The position numbers and the translations under genes were made by a program. The notes beneath the pieces are model-generated. The model had not been told where the DNA came from and searched no databases. It was given only the letters and a program-made list of their open reading frames with translations. DNA of 64,000 bases, from positions 2,144,001 to 2,208,000 of the forward strand of contig NC_092665.1 in assembly GCF_032118995.1 (NCBI RefSeq), read 5' to 3'. Shown here piece by piece: positions 24,310 through 34,675 of the stretch. This DNA is from Asterias amurensis. Lineage: Eukaryota; Echinodermata; Asteroidea; Forcipulatida; Asteriidae. The stretch's first letter is position 1; each line of letters opens with the position of its first letter.

Positions 24310-27300
24310 ATGGCAGCAGCTCGACATGCTAGCTTCAGTGAAGTTAAGGACATTGTGCGCTCATCGGAGCCGTGGTGTTTGGAATCAAGTGGACTTGGCA
24401 CGTGGTATGACGACCATGTGAAACTTGGGGCTGACGCGTTCGACAGAGATTGTCGAGCAGCTGTCGACAAGGTGCTGGAGACTGTGCATGAGCTATGTTC
24501 ATTCAATAACATTCTGTTCGACATTGACAAAGTAGTCAAGGTAAGATTTGTACACATGGGAAGAGAATGGGTTGTCTAAAAATGTTGTCGAGTAAAGTAT
24601 CAGGAGCTATTTTCGAGTTCCTTGGAGTAGGCCACTATTTGAAGACACTGGACACCTTTGGTAAGTGTCAAAGACCAGTCTTCTCACTTGGTGTATCTCA
24701 ACATAATGCACAAAATAACAAACCTGTTGATATTAATTAGAACTGAATATTGTCGAAGTTGCGAGATAATAATGGAAGAAAAAAACACCCTTGTCACACT
24801 AAGTTTAGTCTTGAAGTCAAGACGGTAATTGTTATGCGCGGTGTGTAGTTACAGCGCGGTGTAGCTACGGGGACGATACACACACCCTCGATCCCGCTAC
24901 CTACGACTGTTGCATGTGTATAATCGCACTGTGACTGTTGCATGAACGGCAGACAAAATAGGCAGCGCCTAACGACTTGTCATCAAGTCTACACGAAGTT
25001 GTGCGCTTTCAGATGCTTGAGCCTCGAAGTGTGACGTCAGATGTTCAGGCTAACACCGCGCCCCAACTCGCAATCTCAGGCTAATGACAGAGGCAGGCAA
25101 AATGTATTGGCTAGGTAAACTAAATGCCACGATCGCAGGCTTGAAACCAAGTCTATATTCACAAAGTTGCTCTCCCCCTCTTATTTTTTGAAGGGTGGAT
25201 CACTGCAGAAGAAAACCATGCTCAAAGATATGTGTGATTCTCAGCTCGTCGTGTACATCAACCCACCCTACATGGAACCGATCGTCACAGTTGGTACCCA
25301 GAAATACAGAGACCAGCTAAGGCGTGTCATCAAAGTGCTCATGGAGGCGCTGAAGGGGGTGGAAAGTGTGACCGAAATCTCGCCAAATCCCGTGTCTCTG
25401 AAGTTCAAGATAAGGGTGGGTTACCGACGGCTGTTGGATGTGGATCTCTATCCGACGGCTGATAACTTCCGTGGTCATGGCGAAGGTGGGTTCCAGTTTC
25501 AAAATGAATACCTGATACCTTCTACAACAGTCGTCGTGCCAAGCATATTGTAAAAAAAAAGGATTTTAGGAGCAGATGTTAAAGTTGCACCGGGGATAAA
25601 GAATATTAACCTTGTTTTTACCCATACACTGATGTGTGCACACATCAGTGTATGGGTAAAAAAACAAAGGTTAGCACTGTATATACTCAGTGCTTACCGC
25701 CTGTGAAAAAAAAGGATATAATTAGTGTAAGTGGGTCTTTGGTTTGAATCCAGTATGTACACTGTTCTTAAAACTCCAGGGCAGAATTTGGACAATGATT
25801 TAAAAGTTAGATTTCAACTCAGATTACGCGTCAGTTTGACCCTTGGTGGTGTTATCCAATTTGGCACGGAGTCATCCTGACCCACCCCCGTATCCGGTTC
25901 CGGTCCATTCTGACGTAATAGGAGGTATGGAGAGCAGCAGTGCTTGTCTCTGCATCGTTGTCTTTAGTCAGAAGAAATCCAACACTATTCGCAATCAGAT
26001 CATAGAGCAAGGAACAGATCAATGATAAATGATTTTTTGTGGGGCAGTTTTTGTATATTTCTTCTTTCCACAGATCTCTGTAACATGTTCGATGCGATGC
26101 TTCAAAGCAACGAAGACGGGAGGGAGTTATACACGGCTTCGCTGATCAAACACCAGACACACTTCGTCAGGAGCCAGCCCACCGCCGTAATAGACTTCAT
26201 CCGCCTGGTGAAGTACTGGGCGCACGACGCGCTCCCGGACAACCTCAAGCAGGCTTACTTTTTTGAGTTGGTCACCATTCACCTCTGGGAGGAGACAGGG
26301 AAACCGGAAGGTTTTAGCAAAGTGCAGGGATTCAAGAATGTGATGGAGACTTTGGCGAGCGGGAGCACGGAGCTGCGGAAGATGTACTGGCCCAACCTCT
26401 ATGATAATGCTCTGGCAGTGCGCGCCATTGATAAACTCAACATGCACGAGTGAGTCCATCAATCATTCAATAAAGGAACACGGTCGGCCATTTTCACAAA
26501 ATGGCCGACCGCGTTTCTTAAAACGAAGTAAACGGAAGATCGTGCAGTTTCGAGTCATTACGTGTGTGGATCATTGTATTCTACTTCTAAAACATCTTTT
26601 TAACCACGCATTTCATAACAAACGGTTTCAAACGCTTTTCTAAGACCGACTCGTCCGATCCATGACAACGTGTTCCTTTAATTGTTGGTTTATTCATTGA
26701 CACATGGCAGCCATATCAGCTTCTAGCCAGAGTCCTCAAGCTAGGTAGACTTGATTCAAGTCCCATTCTCGTGTGAGATGTTTCTTTGCGTACACGCCAA
26801 CTTACCATCAAACAAACCGTAGCATACTGTACATAAACAGTGCGCGCCCACCGTCAAAAATGTGTTCCCGCTTGCGGAACAGGTTGGGGAATGCAGAGTC
26901 TCACAAAACAGTAGTTTTCTGGGATGGCACGGGATTGGGACTTGAGTCAAGTCTACAAGCTAGGTAATTATGGAGTTTAAATTCTACATTACTAAGAATG
27001 GAACAGAAGGAGTCAACCCTCAGAAATTTGAGAAACAAGTCATGCATGAAACATTGCTCAGGTTTGTTCGTTAGTCTGTCTTTCTCTACAAATTCCAACA
27101 TATTTAATTTCGATTTATTAGCCTTAATTATAAACAATACGATAACATAATTGTTACCCTTTTTTTCTTCTTCAGACCAGTCATTTTAGATCCAGCAAAT
27201 CCGACAAACAACGTGTGTAAGATTTTCGATAAGCGATCCAACAGGCGCGCCATCGCTCGAGCTGCCCAGGTGACCCTTGACACGGAACTACTTAGAGACA

Positions 27301-27329
27301 TCCGGGTCCGTCGAGACTGGAGTAATTAA
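24310..27329 (+). CDS. OAS-A: 2'-5'-oligoadenylate synthetase-like, second catalytic Asp replaced by Gln
   Basis: Exons 24310-24540, 25194-25485, 26074-26449, 27176-27329; intron phases 0, 1, 2; 350 residues (human OAS1 p42 about 364). The fold is a pol-beta-like nucleotidyltransferase core (exons 1-2) followed by the OAS C-terminal helical domain (exons 3-4: FIRLVKYWAHDAL, FFELVTIHLWEE, PVILDPANPTNNV). In active OAS the motif is GGSxGKGT...SDxDLVVF. Here it reads GGSLQKKT...CDSQLVVY, so the first Asp (25236-25238) is kept, the second is Gln (25242-25244), and the glycine loop is changed. The third Asp is kept in LLDVDLYPTAD. Catalysis needs three acidic residues for two metals, so activity is doubtful; an RNA-binding or decoy role, as for vertebrate OASL, is possible (inference). 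The ATG at 24303 in another frame stops at once, so 24310 was chosen. It is the first gene of the cluster. Confidence 0.9.
24638..25019. repeat. AAAGGCAGTGGACACT-family MITE, left arm, split by a nested element
   Basis: 'gacactggacacctttgg' to 'cacccttgtcacac' is the family arm. It resumes after the insertion as 'acgaagttgtgcgctttcag'. The right arm is missing. It lies in OAS-A intron 1. Confidence 0.65.
24806..24990. mobile_element. Hairpin-ended MITE nested in another MITE
   Basis: Starts 'tagtcttgaagtcaagac' and ends 'cgacttgtcatcaagtct'; each end is a short palindrome. It interrupts a MITE at a point where the family consensus reads 'cacacgaagttgtg'. The flanks 'acactaagtt' (24796-24805) and 'acacgaagtt' (24991-25000) form a 9-10 bp target duplication with one mismatch. 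Confidence 0.75.
25020..25158. repeat. Hairpin-ended element, partial
   Basis: 'gcctcgaagtgtgacgtcag' and 'atgttcaggct' also occur at 43871-43901 downstream of OAS-C. The right end 'gcttgaaaccaagtcta' is the family's terminal hairpin. The left boundary is not clear. Confidence 0.4.
25615..25662. repeat. Perfect 48-bp palindrome in OAS-A intron 2
   Basis: The arm 'cccatacactgatgtgtg' is followed with no spacer by its exact inverse 'cacacatcagtgtatggg'. 'ttttta' and 'taaaaa' extend it on both sides. Confidence 0.85.
26471..26682. repeat. AAAGGAACACG-family MITE, internally deleted, in OAS-A intron 3
   Basis: 'taaaggaacacggtcggcca' runs directly into the central palindrome ('ggccattttcacaaaatggc'), then a normal right arm ending 'acaacgtgttcctttaa'. 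Most of the left arm is deleted. The duplicate is at 36406-36617. Confidence 0.75.
26746..26955. mobile_element. Hairpin-ended MITE with perfect 9-bp target duplication
   Basis: 'tagacttgattcaagtcc' at the left and 'gggacttgagtcaagtcta' at the right. The direct repeat 'caagctagg' lies on both sides (26737-26745 and 26956-26964). It lies in OAS-A intron 3; its duplicate is at about 36681-36894. Confidence 0.8.
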
Positions 27330-27628
27330 AGGCGCTGGTTGGGACACCAATAATAAATCTGTGAAAATTTTGACTCGATTGATCGTCGTAGTTGAGAGAG
27401 AATAATGGAAGAAAAAACACCCTTGTCGCACAAGTTGTGTGCTTTCAGATGCTTGAATTCGAGACCTACTGTGAGAGTCTCTTCTTCATTTCAAATATTT
27501 TAGTGAGAAATTACTTGTTCTCAAAAACTTTGTTACTTCAGAGGGAACCGTTTTTCACAATGTGTTATACTTATATCAACAGCTCTCAATTGCTCGTTAC
27601 CAATGCTGACAATTATTCCAGTGCCTAA
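27327..27628. repeat. Diverged MITE starting at the OAS-A stop codon
   Basis: 'taaaggcgctggttgggaca' parallels the AAAGGCAGTGGACACT left end. 'acacccttgtcgcacaagtt', 'gctttcagatgcttg' and 'ttccagtgcctaaa' are further family blocks. The OAS-A stop TAA (27327-27329) is the first triplet of the repeat. Confidence 0.65.
27352..27357 (+). other. Candidate OAS-A poly(A) signal inside the MITE
   Basis: AATAAA starts 23 nt after the OAS-A stop, within the diverged MITE. The same arrangement exists after OAS-A'. Use is inferred. Confidence 0.35.
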
Positions 27629-28769
27629 AATGGTGTGTATCATAAATATACGTGTGTTGCCGACTGCTTGTTTCCATTGGTCGCCATCGACTCGACGGGT
27701 CAAACCGTAGAGACAGGCACGCGCGCGTGTCTCTACACGCGCAACGCGCAACTCTCAGCCAATGATAAGTCTTCATTTTTCTCAGTGAGGGTGCTAGGTA
27801 GGGCAGATATGATGCAGCAGCAGAAAATGATGCTATGCCAAGTGGATGGATTCAACAAAAGTGCCTATAAGACTGTGGGCTATGGAGCGCCCTTGGTTGT
27901 GGGGTGTTTTAGACAACATGGAACAGTGTACACCACATGATATTTTTAGGTCAACGTGGACCTCGCGAGAGAATTCTTTAGAAAGGGGAAATAATGAACA
28001 ACAACAGGAAGACGATCAACCGAATCTGTTGGAAGTGAGTTACGGCGGTTTTTTTTAAGGTTTTTTTTTTTAGGGGGGGTCTTGTACGTCATGCAAAGCG
28101 TCTAAAAGCAGAAAGGATGCGAAGTTGTTCAAAGTATAAAATTATTAACTATGAACGTATGATAAGACATGCTTTTTGTTACATAAACATGGATAGCCGA
28201 TTTCATTGAATTACCTTTAGACCATATTACGATCTTACAAATTAAACGTCTCTTTTTGTTGCTTTATTTATAAAACAATCGAACGGTTAAACAAAACCGA
28301 ATGTAGACTTTTTCCTTTAAATTAGTATGTAATTTATTTATGTTAATAATCTGTAAAAATGTTTGCTCCGTCTATGCATTTCCTTCCTCCATGGTCTATG
28401 GGATTCCCCGTTTAATTTTACGCATGCGTGGTACCCGCTTTATTAATACATGTAATAGCAATAGGCTGGACTGTGGAACCGTTGAATAACAGTCTTGCAC
28501 AATAGGTGAGCATACGAAGTGTATCTGGGTGACGGTAGCGTGGACGTCGAAAGTGGGCGTTGAAGCCAGACCGGGGACTAGTGAGTTAGGAGACAGATCC
28601 ATTCTTCACGCAAGATATTATCCCACGAATTGAGAATTACACAAACAGTAAGTTTTAGTACAATACTCTGTGAAACATGTCGATAATGTTTATGTCATGT
28701 TTACGGGCGGTAAGGGTGGAAGGGATCACAATCAGCCAGTTGCAAGTCGCGTTGTGAGTTTAGACTCCC

Positions 28770-29152
28770 TTCCTAGGGAAGGTACACGTTTGGTAATATT
28801 GTCAAAGACCAGTCTTCTCACTTGGTGTACCTCAACATATCCATAAAATAAAAAGCCTGTGAACATTTGAGCTAAATTGGTCATCGAAGTTGCGAGGAAA
28901 ATGATGAGAAAGAAAAAACACCCTTGGACAAATTTGTGTGCTTTCAGATAGGAATAAAAGTATTCTGGCTAGAAGTCTTTTATTATTTTGGTGAGAATTT
29001 ACCTCTTTCTCAAAATCTATGCTTCTTCAGAAAGATCCGTGTTTCTCACAATGTTTTATACTAAAATGTATTGACCTCTCTCCATTACTCGTTACTAAGT
29101 CAGTTTTTAAATTAATTATTTAAGTAATTACCGTATACCAAGTCCCTTTAAT
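28770..29152. repeat. AAAGGCAGTGGACACT-family MITE, degraded
   Basis: 'gtcaaagaccagtcttctca', 'cttggtgtacctcaacat', 'aatgttttatact' and 'actcgttactaag' are in family order. The terminal repeats are eroded. Duplicate at 38709-39092. Confidence 0.65.
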
Positions 29153-29298
29153 CAAGGATATTACCTGTTTAAAAAAAGAAGAAAACCATTTATACGGCTG
29201 AAATGCTCTCTCAATTATATCGCATAACACATAACAGTATGCCTATAATATATGCTTCACGAGCAATGGTAATTGTTATTGGTTGGTGTAGTTTTACG

Positions 29299-29689
29299 TT
29301 AAAGGAACACGTTGCCTTGGATTGGTCGAGTTGGTCTTTGAAAAGCGTTTGTAACCGTTTTTTTATAAAATGCATATGATTAGAAAGATGTTGTAAAAGT
29401 AGAATACAATGATCCACACAAACATGCCTCGAAATTGCACGGTTTTTCTTTTACCTCGTCGACTAACACGGTCGGCCATTTATGGGAGTCAAATTTTTGA
29501 CTCCCATAAATGGCCGACCGTGTTAGTTCGCACAGTATTTGGAAAACCACGCAATTTCGAGGCAAACTTGTGTGGATCATTGTATTCTACTTTTAAAACA
29601 TCTTTCCAACCATATGCATTTTATAAAAAACGGTTACAAACGCTTTTTATAGACCAACTCGTCCGATCCAAGGCAACGTGTTCCTTTAA
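29299..29689. repeat. Palindromic MITE, AAAGGAACACG family
   Basis: Ends 'ttaaaggaacacgttgcctt' and 'aaggcaacgtgttcctttaa'. The central ~60 bp from 'taacacggtcggccatttat' to its inverse is essentially a perfect palindrome. Both arms also carry 'aaagatgttgtaaaagtaga'-type blocks. Confidence 0.85.
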
Positions 29690-31194
29690 ATGCATACATC
29701 AAAAAGGCGCTATATAAATGTCATGTTTATTATAAATAGCACCACATAATATTCGTTAATGTGAATGTGTCCAGATTGGATGTTCCATAATTTGTATAAT
29801 GTGCGTATTGTTGTACGTGGTTTTAGTGTGTACTGTATTTTTGCAATGTTGATGTTTTGAGACTCGTTAAATCAAAGTGAAATTCACTGTTTATAATGTG
29901 TGTGTATGATAAGGTGTGAAAATAAAACAGACTATTATTTTGATTGACAAAACGTCCACCCTGTCCCAAAAAGGGTATATATAAACATCGACATAATTTG
30001 AAATGAGGCCTACTTTATTTTGGGCGGTTTTTTTTTTTTACTGAGCCTGGATTTATTTTCCTGAACGTACTTTGTTCAACCTCTAGGCATTTCAAAAACC
30101 GTCAGTGGAGGTTTTTTGAAAAGGTTTTTCTGCGAGAGAATTGTTCCAACCAAAACTATAGGTTGCTGCCGTTCGTCTGTTGACGAAGGAATTTAATTGT
30201 CATGTTACATTATATCTGAGGCAACGCACACAGTGTAGTTTTAGCCATGGAAAAATAATTGTACATGTTCTGTGAACATTTAGAGCATTCATTTCCTCAA
30301 TGGACCCCATGGATTGCGTTTGTGTCGTGACCCCTTCACCCCGCCCCCGATGTTGCTAGTGAATACTACAAAGAATGATAACAGTTGTGTTTTTGTGTAT
30401 AGTTATTTTGTTATGGTACACAATTTTATAACCGCCGATTTACTCTAAAAGTAAAACTAAATACTCATGGGTCGACACCTGATCCATTTTTGGTCAGTAA
30501 TGGGTCAGTAATTGACCCGGGATCTGCATCGAAATAATTTTAAAAACTGCTGAGAATAATACAATTCCGGGATTTTTTTTTTTTTTTTTCCGACTTCTAC
30601 TCCCCATTTTAACTCGACTATCTCACCGCGTGGGACCATTAACGACTTGTCCACAAGTCCATATCTAGGGGAATTCCCCGTTTAATTTCACGCCTTGCGC
30701 AACCCGACTTCGGTTAGTCTCATACGGTGAGAACCATAGCCGATTTCGTACGGCATTGACGACTTGTCCACAAGTCTATATCTAGGGGAATTCCCCGTTC
30801 AATTTCACGCCTTGCGCAACCCGACTTTGGTTAAAATAATGAATTCGTCCATAATTTTATGGACAATGCGTTCTAACCATTCTAACCCACGAAGTGATTG
30901 AACACGTCACGAGACCCATAGAGCAGGGTATGCATTAGACTTGATGACAAGTCGTTATCGCTACCACGCTCACGGTCTCAATGGAATTTCTGACTGACTC
31001 ATCATACACAGACAAGCCTAAAATCTGTCGTGAAAATATTCATGAGTCCGCCCCTGGAATGGTGATCTATAGACCGTCTGGAAACTTGGAGTTGGTTTCA
31101 GTTATTATTTATCCCTCGGTAATGATTATAGTACATTGATACAAGCATTGCCAACTGTAAAATGATAGGGTTTTATTACAACGTTCTAAATGGA
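29690..31194. other. Intergenic between OAS-A and OAS-B, no gene seen
   Basis: Contains two near-repeats 'cgacttgtccacaagtc' + 'tatctaggggaattccccg' (30644 and 30771) and 'agacttgatgacaagtcg' (30940), i.e. the hairpin motif of the element family. About 540 bp here (roughly 30390-30930) is absent from the duplicated unit downstream. Confidence 0.5.
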
Positions 31195-31920
31195 TAATAA
31201 TATCGAAGTATTTTATATAGCGCACGTATCTACCAAACAAGGATACTCAAGGCGCTGAGTTTAGCATAGTTGAGAGGTTTCGCAGAGTCACCGATACTTT
31301 TACGTGGACGGATACGTCATAGTACGTCATCACTTTTTGAGGTCCATGTGACGTATAACCGTTGTACACAAGTTAGAATAGTCGCTCAAAACGGGAATTT
31401 GTCGCCATTACACGTAAGTAAACAACGAGTATATTTTGTTCAAGTTTTTGTAGCGGATTAATATTTTTTAATGTACCAGGTTTTCACCATGTCTATTAGA
31501 GGTATCATACATGGATGTAGTTGGACATTTGTTAACCACCATGCTTCAGAAAAAGAGAATTGGCGATTGTCCATGGGTGCAGCCATTTGGTTTATAGCGC
31601 CCTCTTGAAACTCAAGTTGAGGGTATTCGTTAGAATTTTGCGAAACAAAACTACACAGCTCACTAACCTTGACGCAAACGCGTATGGTTCGATGCGTATT
31701 CGTATCCGCGACTTTGCGAAACCTCTCTAATACTAATAAGTGCTACGGCGCACACAGCAGCCACAGCCAGGAACAACGGGGCGAACTCCTCCTCTTTTCG
31801 ATGGGTTCGTTTACACGCGTTACACCACACATGGGACCAACGGTTTTATGTCCCATCCGAAGGACGAAGCAATGGTGAAGTGTCTTGCTTAAAATACACA
31901 AGTGTCACGGCTTGGGATGA
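31195..31920 (-). repeat. SINE (minus orientation) upstream of OAS-B, split by an insertion
   Basis: 'ataataatatcgaagtattt', 'tatagcgcacgtatctacc' and 'ctcaaggcgctgagt' lead; after the insertion, 'aagtgctacggcgcacacag' and 'agccacagccaggaacaac' follow. The paralogous copy at 40540-40790 is uninterrupted. Confidence 0.65.
31272..31727. mobile_element. TIR element GAGAGGTTTCGCA inserted in the SINE upstream of OAS-B
   Basis: Left 'gagaggtttcgcagagtc' and right 'gactttgcgaaacctctc' are 18-bp inverted repeats with one mismatch. Subterminal 'acggatacg' and 'cgtatccg' also pair. The OAS-C upstream region is an empty site, so insertion followed the duplication. No coding capacity. Confidence 0.75.
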
Positions 31921-31961
31921 GTAATGACCATTGTATACCCTGCCTTTATTATAACTAGATC

Positions 31962-33770
31962 ATGGGGAGGAAGGCCAAGATAGAGCAAATCCGGCAGATG
32001 ACGAGGTCCCACCCTTGGAATAGTTCTGATCCAAAAGACCTGCAACAATACTTCGACAGTGACATTCAGACTGGAACGTCAAAATTCGATAAAGCATGCC
32101 GCGCTGCAATCGACAAAGTGGTTACTTCAATTCAGAATGACCCTTCAATTCTTAACAGCAAGGTTGTGAAGGTAGAGTAATTCGCAAATAATATTTAAGT
32201 TAACTTTACAATTAACAGTGTTCTATAAAAATTCTGGTTGTGTTATTTATCCTGAGAAATATTATTTATATAGTGCATTTTGTTTTATTTATGTTCAAAC
32301 TTTTAGGGTGGATCACTGGGAAAGGGTACCATGGTAAAAGATATTTCTGATACTGATCTGGTTGTATTCATGAATGAACCTGCTCTGGGACCTGTTGCCA
32401 AAAGTGGACCCAACGGTTATCAAGAGCAGCTGGATGAAGTTCTAAAACGACTGGAGGCCAACGCGAAAAAGTTGGCGGGTGTTACAAACATCAAACGAAA
32501 GAAATACCTGTTGAGTTTCACGATTCAAGTTCGAGGTCGGTCGCAAGGTTTGCCGCGGTCTGTTGACGTTGATCTCGTCCCGACGGCTGACAACATCTCC
32601 AGTTTCAGTGGTGGTAAGTTGAATGTGCAGCAGGGAAATTGGCAACATGAATGATATTCAAGTTCCAATGGGAGACTTTTGGGACACTTGGTGGCAGCAT
32701 ACTTACCAAGTAAACCATAGAAATAGAACGCGGAGAACGCTATTTCTATGGGTAAAAGCCATTGTTGTCGGTAATGTGGCATGCTCAGAACTACGTAAAC
32801 AATGGAAATTTACCTGGTAAGTCTGCTGCCACCTAGCGTTCCAAAGTCTCCCATTGGGCCACAACAAACATCCATCTCAATTGATATTCATCCTCCCGAA
32901 TCCCATGATTTTAGATTGACTTGAAATAGCCTATGTCACCAATATGTCATAGTATTGTTTGCCTTCCCTTGTAGATAGTAGCCACATGTTCAACAAGATG
33001 CAACAAAGTAGCCCCGGTGCCAGGGAATATTACTCCCCTTCCCTGGTTGAGGACCAGAGGGAGTTTGTCAAGAAGCAACCTACTGCAGTGAAGTCTCTCA
33101 TCCGGATGGTCAAGGTTTGGGCTGACCAGTGTCTTCCCGAATCTCTGCGCAAGTCCTACCCTCTAGAGTTGCTGACAATCCATATGTGGGAGAGGGCTGG
33201 GTCTCCGAAAAGCTTCAAGTTGGAGAGAGGGTTCCGTTGCGTCATAGCGATCTTACCCTACCTTCACAATCAACTAAAGCCAGTCTATTGGAATCATTCC
33301 AAAAACCAGGCCCGCACGGCAATAAGAGCAATGACAAAGTAAGACAGAGATAAATATGCTATCCTATAAAGGGCATATAAGCCTATATAAAGTTCCAAAC
33401 AAATTATTGCATAATGTGACTGTTGTCATAATCCCGGACTTCATAAGTATCGGGAAAAATTACGCTTTTGGCACTCACAAAAATGCATTCAATAATCTTG
33501 AATAATCTTTCTTTGTTGGCAACCAATGCTTGATCTGTTTTTCATAGGCCTTTGAGGATAGCACAGAGTTAAATAAACTTGAATTTTAACTCTTTCCACA
33601 GCCCTATCGTATTGGACCCAGCCAATCCAACTAACAACGTCTTCAAGCTTTACCACGACCCAGTGAACAAGAAAGACCTTGCTCGAGCCTCAAGTATGAC
33701 CCTGGGAGACAGCACTCTTATGAGAACTGTCGGACAAGTCCAAAGAGACCGGACAAATTGGGACGATTGA
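31962..33770 (+). CDS. OAS-B: 2'-5'-oligoadenylate synthetase-like, catalytic triad intact
   Basis: Exons 31962-32171, 32307-32613, 32975-33338, 33602-33770; phases 0, 1, 2; 349 residues. Exon 2 opens with GGSLGKGTMVKDISDTDLVV, the OAS P-loop-like and first two catalytic Asp; SVDVDLVPTAD holds the third. Exon 3 carries the helical domain (SLIRMVKVWAD, YPLELLTIHMWERAG) and exon 4 the family signature PIVLDPANPTNNV. Members polymerise ATP into 2'-5' oligoadenylates, in vertebrates when dsRNA binds; the product activates RNase L there, and whether this lineage has RNase L cannot be seen here. No C-terminal extension or ubiquitin-like domain is present. 'ctag' directly before 'atcATG' could be a splice acceptor for a 5' leader exon. 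Compared with OAS-C it has six extra residues (SQGLPR) before the third motif. Confidence 0.92.
32676..32858. repeat. MITE with TGGGAGACTTTTGGGACACT ends in OAS-B intron 2
   Basis: Left 'tgggagacttttgggacact' + 'tggtggcagcatacttacc' is inverted at the right as 'ggtaagtctgctgccacc' + 'tagcgttccaaagtctccca'. The OAS-C intron lacks it. Confidence 0.75.
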
Positions 33771-34054
33771 GACAACTAGCGCCGGTGAACCGATGTGCGC
33801 CCTCGTAACTTTCTCTGTTTTGTAGGGAGCATGGCTCCGGCCATGCTCTAAATGCTTCTTTACCTGGGAGGGATGGGTTTATAGAACTTATAATTATTGT
33901 TTTTTGTCTGGATATTACATTTTGGTCACTGAAATAGTCGATGTACATTTAGTTGAATCGTGGTGGAATCGTTATTATAAATTTTCATGTGTGATAGCAT
34001 AGCTAGCCTACTAGTTGCCACGTCCATGACTCTTGGTCTTGTATTCTCATCCGA

Positions 34055-34431
34055 AAAGGAACACGTTGCCTTGGATCGGACGAGTTGGTCTATAAAAAGG
34101 GTTTGTAACAGTTTTTTTAATAAAATGCATATGGTTGGAAAGATGTTTTAAAAGTAGAATACAATGATCCACACAAGTTTGCCTCGAAATTGCGTGGTTT
34201 TCGTTTTTTTCTGTGCGAACTAACACGGTCGGCCATTTATGGGCATAAATGGCCGACCGTGTAATAGTCGACGAGGTAAAAGGAAAACCGTGCAATTTCG
34301 AGGCATGTTTGTGTGGATCATTGTATTCTACTTTTACAACATCTTTCTATATAATATGCATTTTATAACAAACGGTTACAAACGCTTTTCAAAGACCAAC
34401 TCGACCGATCCAAGGCAACGTGTTCCTTTAA
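34055..34431. repeat. Palindromic MITE, AAAGGAACACG family, 3' of OAS-B
   Basis: 'aaaggaacacgttgccttgg' to 'ggcaacgtgttcctttaa' with central 'ggccatttatgggcataaat'. The OAS-C flank reads straight through ('catccgtgaatgtactg'), an empty site. Confidence 0.85.
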
Positions 34432-34447
34432 TGTACTGTTTTCTTAT

Positions 34448-34675
34448 TGGTGCGTTCGATTAGCTTCCCTGGTCGAACCCGATCTGCCCGGTGCGTTCGA
34501 ACAGCTTTGACATCAGCCCCAAGTGCCCTGCTTGTGGAACGGGTCACTTGGGGCTGGCCCGAGGTGCATGACGTCACCACGAGAGGGTGATGATGATCGT
34601 TCGATTAGCTCTTGTCAGGGGCTCAACCGAGTGAGCACCGCGGGGTCGACACAGGAAAGCTAATCGAACGCACCA
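34448..34675. mobile_element. MITE with 20-bp TIR TTGGTGCGTTCGATTAGCTT
   Basis: The left 'ttggtgcgttcgattagctt' is exactly inverted at the right as 'aagctaatcgaacgcacca'. An inner palindrome 'gccccaagtg...cacttggggc' is present. Absent from the OAS-C flank, so a post-duplication insertion. Confidence 0.75.

Noticed and set aside
26127-26462. Minus-strand open frame opposite OAS-A exon 3, repeated at 36062-36397
   Set aside because: Shadow of a GC-rich coding exon; duplicated only because the exon is.
26963-27060. Possible extra OAS-A exon with ATG in intron 3
   Set aside because: It would break the conserved exon 3 to exon 4 phase shared by all four genes, and has no counterpart in OAS-B, -C or -D.
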